Positions 6,344-9,703 of a stretch of 9,703 nucleotides of DNA are shown piece after piece (position 1 is the stretch's first letter; the number at the start of each line of letters is the position of its first letter). The notes under the pieces are model-generated. The model saw only the letters and a list, made by a program, of their open reading frames with translations, ran no database searches and was not told where the DNA came from. Position numbers and translations under genes: made by a program. The DNA comes from an uncultured Flavobacterium sp. (GTDB lineage: Bacteria > Bacteroidota > Bacteroidia > Flavobacteriales > Flavobacteriaceae): positions 1 through 9,703 of the forward strand of contig NZ_CAMLIX010000185.1 in NCBI RefSeq assembly GCF_946479975.1, given 5' to 3'.

Positions 6344-6481
6344 ATATAAGTTCATTTAATTTATAATATGTATATTTTCTAATAAAAATGTCTTTGTCAA
6401 AGTTCTAAACTTTGACAAAGATTTATTTTTTTAAATTTGTCTGTAAGTAGAGTTAAGTTTGTCTTTTAAATGAACTTATAT
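6344..6481. mobile_element. MITE-like element: 16-bp perfect terminal inverted repeats around an internal hairpin
   Basis: ATATAAGTTCATTTAA (6344-6359) recurs as its exact reverse complement at 6466-6481, 106 bp apart, giving a 138-bp unit with no coding capacity. Beyond the right end the inverse of CCAT recurs about 9 bp out (6488-6491, ATGG), echoing the CCAT at the left end (6342-6345), so the ends were probably longer once. The outermost TA on each side could be a TA target duplication, but this cannot be separated from the palindromic ends. It separates two genes that would normally be co-transcribed. Confidence 0.5.
6391..6421 (+). terminator. 14-bp perfect hairpin followed by T-run, inside the MITE-like element
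   Basis: TCTTTGTCAAAGTT (6391-6404) and AACTTTGACAAAGA (6408-6421) pair perfectly around a 3-nt loop and are followed by TTTATTTTTTT. This resembles a rho-independent terminator for the plus-strand response-regulator transcript, though the stem is AT-rich and the hairpin may primarily be part of the repeat element. If it works, it uncouples the regulator from the kinase. Confidence 0.55.
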
Positions 6482-6536
6482 CACTTACATGGTAAAAAAA
6501 AGTCTTCCAAAATTTTTATTATTTTAAAAAATTTCA

Positions 6537-7622
6537 ATGAAAATCAATTTTAAAAAAACATACAAATTTGCCATTAAATCGGCTTTATATATAAGTCTGT
6601 TTTCAACGGCATTTGTGTTGATGCTGCTTTCTTTATTCTACAGAAATCAATTAAAGCATCAAGTTGCATTTGGAATAATTTTCATTATTGTCATTTATGT
6701 ATTCTCTTTTTTGGTTTTGCAATATCGAGTAGAGCGCTTTATCTATCGTAGAGTAAAGAAAATCTACGATGAGGTTTCGTTATTAGAGTCAACAACTTTG
6801 ATCAATCAGCCCATAAATACGGATATGGAAACGCTGTCTCGTGAAGTAAAGAAGTTTGCAACCGATAAAAAGCTGGAAATCGAAATGCTGGAAATTCGAG
6901 AACAATATAGAAGAGAGTTTTTAGGAAACGTTTCGCACGAATTAAAAACGCCATTATTTACCGTTCAAGGTTACGTTTCAACTTTGCTTGACGGAGCGAT
7001 GGAGGATAAAAATATCAGAAAGAAATACTTGAAACGTGCCGAAAAAGGTGTAGAACGTTTGATTTATATAGTCGAAGATTTAGATATGATTACCAAATTA
7101 GAATCTGGTGATTTAGATTTAAATATGACTGATTTTGATATCGTTGTATTGATTCAGAATGTTTTTGATTTATTGGAAATGAAAGCCGATAAAAAGAAAA
7201 TCAAATTAGCATTTGAAAGTAAAAATGTGCAGTCGGTTATTATTCGAGGAGATCAAGACAGAATTCAGCAGGTTTTAGAAAATCTGATTGTCAATTCTAT
7301 TAAATACGGAAAAGAAGGCGGATTGACTGAAGTCGGCGTTGTAAACTTAACCAAGAAAAAAGTCTTAATTCGTATCAGCGATAATGGAGAAGGTGTTGAA
7401 AAACAAAACATTCCAAGACTTTTTGAACGTTTTTACCGTGTTGATAAAAGCGGAACACGTTCTGAAGGAGGTTCTGGATTAGGTTTAGCCATCGTAAAAC
7501 ATATTATTGAAGCGCATAAAGAGAAAGTTTATGTAGAAAGTGAGTTCGGAATTGGATCAGAATTCTCTTTTACACTCGAAAAAGCATTTAAAAATCAAAA
7601 AATAGATGTTAAAAAATCGTAA
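6537..7622 (+). CDS. phoR: PhoR-like sensor histidine kinase without a periplasmic sensor domain
   Basis: 361 residues from ATG 6537. Two membrane helices lie at about 14-34 and 44-62, joined by a periplasmic loop of only about eight residues. A basic, probably coiled linker (63-122) leads to the dimerisation domain with the H-box FLGNVSHELKTPL, phosphoacceptor His134. The ATPase domain carries the N-box ENLIVNSIKYG with Asn253, the G1 box SDNGEGV at 281-287, the F-box FERFYR at 296-301 and the G2 box GGSGLGLAIV at 311-320, so all catalytic boxes are intact. There is no PAS domain and no extracytoplasmic sensor, so the signal is probably received within the membrane or from a partner such as a Pst/PhoU complex (known for E. 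coli PhoR, inferred here). It should phosphorylate Asp56 of the regulator 315 bp upstream. I found no clear TAnnTTTG element immediately before it. Confidence 0.85.
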   Translation: MKINFKKTYKFAIKSALYISLFSTAFVLMLLSLFYRNQLKHQVAFGIIFIIVIYVFSFLVLQYRVERFIYRRVKKIYDEVSLLESTTLINQPINTDMETLSREVKKFATDKKLEIEMLEIREQYRREFLGNVSHELKTPLFTVQGYVSTLLDGAMEDKNIRKKYLKRAEKGVERLIYIVEDLDMITKLESGDLDLNMTDFDIVVLIQNVFDLLEMKADKKKIKLAFESKNVQSVIIRGDQDRIQQVLENLIVNSIKYGKEGGLTEVGVVNLTKKKVLIRISDNGEGVEKQNIPRLFERFYRVDKSGTRSEGGSGLGLAIVKHIIEAHKEKVYVESEFGIGSEFSFTLEKAFKNQKIDVKKS

Positions 7623-7689
7623 CGTCATTTTTGGTAAAAGCCTTAAAACAAAGGGTTTTAACGTTAAATAAACATCTCGATTTAGTCGG

Positions 7690-7755
7690 TAACATTAAAT
7701 TTTTATTATAGTAACATCTGGTTAATGATTTCTTAACATAGGTGCTCCATCTTTG
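7690..7755 (+). promoter_or_regulatory. Promoter of the porin gene with an 11-bp TAACAT array (candidate Pho box)
   Basis: The -7 element CATCTTTG lies at 7748-7755, followed by CA. Upstream, TAACAT occurs three times at exactly 22-bp intervals (7690, 7712 and 7734), and TAATGA fills the intermediate 11-bp position at 7723. The 7701 position (TTTTAT) is a weak unit. The last unit starts 14 nt before the -7 element. No TTG stands at -33 spacing. The leader to the ATG at 7786 would be roughly 25 nt. The arrangement resembles E. coli PhoB boxes (11-bp direct repeats just upstream of the -10 region), but the core differs from CTGTCAT. Confidence 0.7.
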
Positions 7756-7785
7756 CATCCTGAAATTAAGGGAATTAGAGAACTA

Positions 7786-9096
7786 ATGATAAAAAGAAAA
7801 TTAGTAGCCGTTTTAGCAATGCTAACTTGTGCAGTTTATGCGCAGGAACCAACTAAACAAGAATTAAATAAACAGGATGTAAAGAATGAAGTAATTCGTA
7901 TTTTAGATTCTATAAACAAAGCAAAACTTCCAGATACCAAATCTGGAGTGAGCGGAGAAGAGCATTGGTACGACAGAATCTCTCTAAGGGGTTATGCGCA
8001 GATTAGATACAATGGTCTGTTATCTACAAACGATAAAGTTTCTTGTGACCAATGTGATAAATCTTGGGGAACCACTTCTACAGCTCCAGACGCAAAATCA
8101 AACAACGGACTTTTTATTCGTCGTGCACGTTTAGTTTTTTCAGGCCAAGTGCATCCAAATGTATTTTTCTATTTTCAACCCGATTTTGCAAGTTCGCCAA
8201 GCACTGGAATTCAGAATTTTGTTCAGATTCGTGATTTGTATTTTGATCTTTCTTTTGATAAGAAAAAAGAATACAGAGTTCGTATCGGACAAAGTAAAAT
8301 TCCTTACGGTTTTGAAAATATGCAGTCAAGTTCGCAGCGTTTAAGTTTAGACCGATCTGATGCTATAAACAGTTCGATACAAAATGAGCGCGATTTAGGA
8401 ATGTTTTTTTACTGGGCTCCAGCCGAAATCAGAGAGCGTTTTGCAATGTTAGTGAAAGACGGCTATAAAGGTTCTGGGGATTTTGGAGTTTTTGCTTTAG
8501 GTGTTTATAACGGACAAATTGCAAACAAACTAGACGGAAACAGAGATTTAAATGTAGTAGCAAGAGTAACTTACCCGTTTGTAATAGGAAGTCAGATTAT
8601 CGAACCTGGAATCCAAGCTTACACCGGAAAATGGGCTTTTACAGGAGAAATTTCACAAGGAGTTATTGTTACTGATGCACAACATGTAAAAGATCAAAGA
8701 GTTGGAGCAACTTTTGTTTTGTATCCAAAGCCATTCGGAATTCAAACAGAATATAACATCGGGACAGGGCCTCGTTATAATACTACAACAAATACCGTTG
8801 AAGAAACAGATTTAAATGGAGGTTACGTTTTATTGAATTATAAATGGGACATTAAAAAGCAGCACATTTATCCTTTTGCAAAATTTCAATATTATGATGG
8901 AGGAAAAAAATATGAAAAAGATGCCAGAAGTTATGTTGTAAGAGATTATGAATTAGGAGTAGAATGGCAGCCAATAAAAGCTTTTGAATTAACTGCAGCC
9001 TATGTAATTGCAGACAGAACTTTTGAAGACAGCGCCCTCCCAATAAACAGACAACAAGGGAATTTATTGAGATTACAAATGCAGTTTAATTTCTAG
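7786..9096 (+). CDS. Phosphate-selective porin O/P family outer-membrane protein
   Basis: 436 residues from ATG 7786. A TTG frame start at 7753 is rejected because it lies inside the -7 promoter element and would put 11 extra residues before the signal peptide. Residues 1-20 (MIKRKLVAVLAMLTCAVYAQ) are the signal peptide. A charged, partly helical stretch (21-60) is followed by a barrel typical of OprO/OprP proteins: ISLRGYAQIRYNG at 65-77, FIRRARLVFSGQVHPNVFFY, VRIGQSKIPYGFE, LDRSDAINSS, RDLGMFFYWAP. It ends LLRLQMQFNF with a terminal Phe. Members form anion- or phosphate-selective outer-membrane channels, but ion selectivity cannot be read from sequence alone. A CDQC pair (Cys87, Cys90) sits in a probable loop. 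The gene has its own promoter with the TAACAT array, so it would be induced with the TonB receptor and lipoprotein. It is convergent with the glycosyltransferase gene. Confidence 0.87.
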   Translation: MIKRKLVAVLAMLTCAVYAQEPTKQELNKQDVKNEVIRILDSINKAKLPDTKSGVSGEEHWYDRISLRGYAQIRYNGLLSTNDKVSCDQCDKSWGTTSTAPDAKSNNGLFIRRARLVFSGQVHPNVFFYFQPDFASSPSTGIQNFVQIRDLYFDLSFDKKKEYRVRIGQSKIPYGFENMQSSSQRLSLDRSDAINSSIQNERDLGMFFYWAPAEIRERFAMLVKDGYKGSGDFGVFALGVYNGQIANKLDGNRDLNVVARVTYPFVIGSQIIEPGIQAYTGKWAFTGEISQGVIVTDAQHVKDQRVGATFVLYPKPFGIQTEYNIGTGPRYNTTTNTVEETDLNGGYVLLNYKWDIKKQHIYPFAKFQYYDGGKKYEKDARSYVVRDYELGVEWQPIKAFELTAAYVIADRTFEDSALPINRQQGNLLRLQMQFNF

Positions 9097-9104
9097 AGAA
9101 ATAT

Positions 9105-9327
9105 TACGCGGATAAAACTGATTCGCTTTCGCGAAGACGCGGATAAAAATGGATTTTTTACATTCAAAACATTAAAGTTTTTGTCTTATAAAAAAATCCG
9201 TTTTTATCCGCGTTTTGCTTATGCAATCTGCGTCATCAGCGTTCCATTAGGCGGTATGTTTTAGAAAAAAATCCGTTTTTATCCGCATTTTGCTTATGCA
9301 ATCCGCGTCATCAGCGTTCCATTAAGC
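9105..9327. repeat. Intergenic repeat block: near-identical 63-bp direct repeats plus inverted partial copies
   Basis: 9190-9252 and 9265-9327 are direct copies, 63 bp each, offset by 75 bp and differing at three positions (9211/9286, 9229/9304 and 9250/9325). Upstream, shorter copies of the same core lie in the opposite orientation: ACGCGGATAAAA at 9106-9117 and again from 9137. The block fills the space between the convergent porin and glycosyltransferase genes and overlaps the end of the latter. It contains no gene. Confidence 0.88.
9138..9212. terminator. Long inverted repeat between convergent genes, possible bidirectional terminator
   Basis: The 22-bp arms 9138-9159 and 9191-9212 are inverted copies with a single mismatch, separated by 31 nt. 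The arms include A- and T-runs, so transcripts from either side would form a strong stem next to a T-stretch. A small hairpin, TTCGC/GCGAA (9122-9126 and 9131-9135), precedes it. Termination of both convergent genes here is plausible, although the structure arises from repeat copies. Confidence 0.45.
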
Positions 9328-9703
9328 TGTTTTATCCTCAAAAACTTTAAATAGAGAATCCCAATCAATATCGTTTTCAAATTGAGATAATCCTTTAAAG
9401 GACTTTACTTTCGCTAAATCTTCAATAGTAAAATCGTCTTGCATTGCATATGGCACAAGATTTTCTTCCTGAAGTTTTACCGCCAGATATTCCTGCTCAT
9501 ATTGTCCCGGAGTTGGAATAAAAAAAGCTTTTTTACCCAATTTTGCCAAATCCATAACAGTAGTATAACCCGAACGGCACAGCACAAACTCACTTTCATT
9601 AAAAGTTTGTTCCAATTGTTTCGAGTTCATGAAATTGTAATACGTAATATTTCCTGCCTGCCATTTTTCCTGCGATTTCTGAACAATTCCTTGAACAAAA
9701 ACT
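9322..9703 (-). CDS. MurG-like glycosyltransferase, C-terminal part, runs off the window
   Basis: The minus-strand frame is open from the window edge (9702) to TAA at 9324-9322, about 126 residues. An internal Met at 9630 is not the start, because the frame continues upstream (VFVQGIVQKSQEKWQAGN) without a stop. CRSGYTTVMDLAKLGKKAFFIPTPGQYEQEYLA is replaced here by its parts: CRSGYTTVMDLA, then FFIPTPGQYEQEYLA. Together they are the nucleotide-sugar-binding segment of GT28/MurG-type transferases, where the Gly-rich turn and the P-x-x-x-Q/E-Q-x-x-NA-like stretch hold the UDP-sugar. The protein would transfer a sugar to a lipid or other acceptor. It is shorter at the end than MurG and lacks the peptidoglycan-gene context, so a generic glycosyltransferase call is safer. 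Its last two codons and stop lie next to or within the end of a 63-bp repeat copy. Confidence 0.75.
   Translation of the reverse strand, partial: VFVQGIVQKSQEKWQAGNITYYNFMNSKQLEQTFNESEFVLCRSGYTTVMDLAKLGKKAFFIPTPGQYEQEYLAVKLQEENLVPYAMQDDFTIEDLAKVKSFKGLSQFENDIDWDSLFKVFEDKTA

Noticed and set aside
7753..7785. Upstream TTG start for the porin adding 11 residues
   Set aside because: The TTG is part of the -7 promoter element CATCTTTG and the extra residues would precede a clean signal peptide starting at ATG 7786.
9322..9630. Reading the last gene as a complete 102-residue protein starting at 9630
   Set aside because: The frame stays open upstream to the window edge and the motif is the C-terminal segment of a glycosyltransferase, so this is an internal Met of a partial gene.

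Overview
The window looks like a chromosomal piece of a Flavobacterium-type member of the Bacteroidota. The DNA is AT-rich, start codons are preceded by A-rich leaders rather than Shine-Dalgarno sequences, and several promoters carry the TAnnTTTG-like -7 element of this phylum. One protein ends in a type IX secretion (T9SS) sorting domain. One lipoprotein has an acidic Ser-Ser-Asp-Asp stretch just after its lipidated cysteine, as in the flavobacterial surface-export signal. No RNA gene, CRISPR array, intact insertion sequence or phage gene was recognised.

Layout. A 5' fragment of a LuxE/PaaK-like adenylate-forming enzyme (minus, 1-382) is followed by a 13-bp tandem-repeat array with an inverted copy (411-592). 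Next come a tiny T9SS sorting-domain protein (minus, 613-951) and two terminator hairpins. Then there is a beta-helix surface lipoprotein (minus, 1181-2311) and a large TonB-dependent receptor (minus, 2517-5300). Divergent from the receptor is a PhoB-like response regulator (plus, 5538-6221). A 315-bp gap holding a MITE-like inverted-repeat element separates it from a PhoR-like histidine kinase (plus, 6537-7622). A phosphate-selective porin O/P homologue follows (plus, 7786-9096). The porin converges on the C-terminal part of a MurG-like glycosyltransferase (minus, 9322-9703), with a block of duplicated repeats between them.

The central story is 1181-9096, which reads as a phosphate-starvation locus. 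The kinase would phosphorylate the regulator. The regulator would act on three separate transcription units: lipoprotein, TonB receptor and porin. The main support is a regulatory pattern read from the DNA. Upstream of each of these three genes, in the direction of transcription, lies an array of TAACAT-like hexamers repeated exactly every 11 bp. The arrays sit in the same register, with a unit starting 14 nt (or 14 plus multiples of 11) before the -7 element, and none of the three promoters has a properly spaced -33 TTG. This is the geometry of a PhoB-type box with a different core sequence. The lipoprotein/receptor pair lacks a SusD partner and may be a non-classical outer-membrane uptake pair for a phosphorus-containing substrate. 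That last step is inference.
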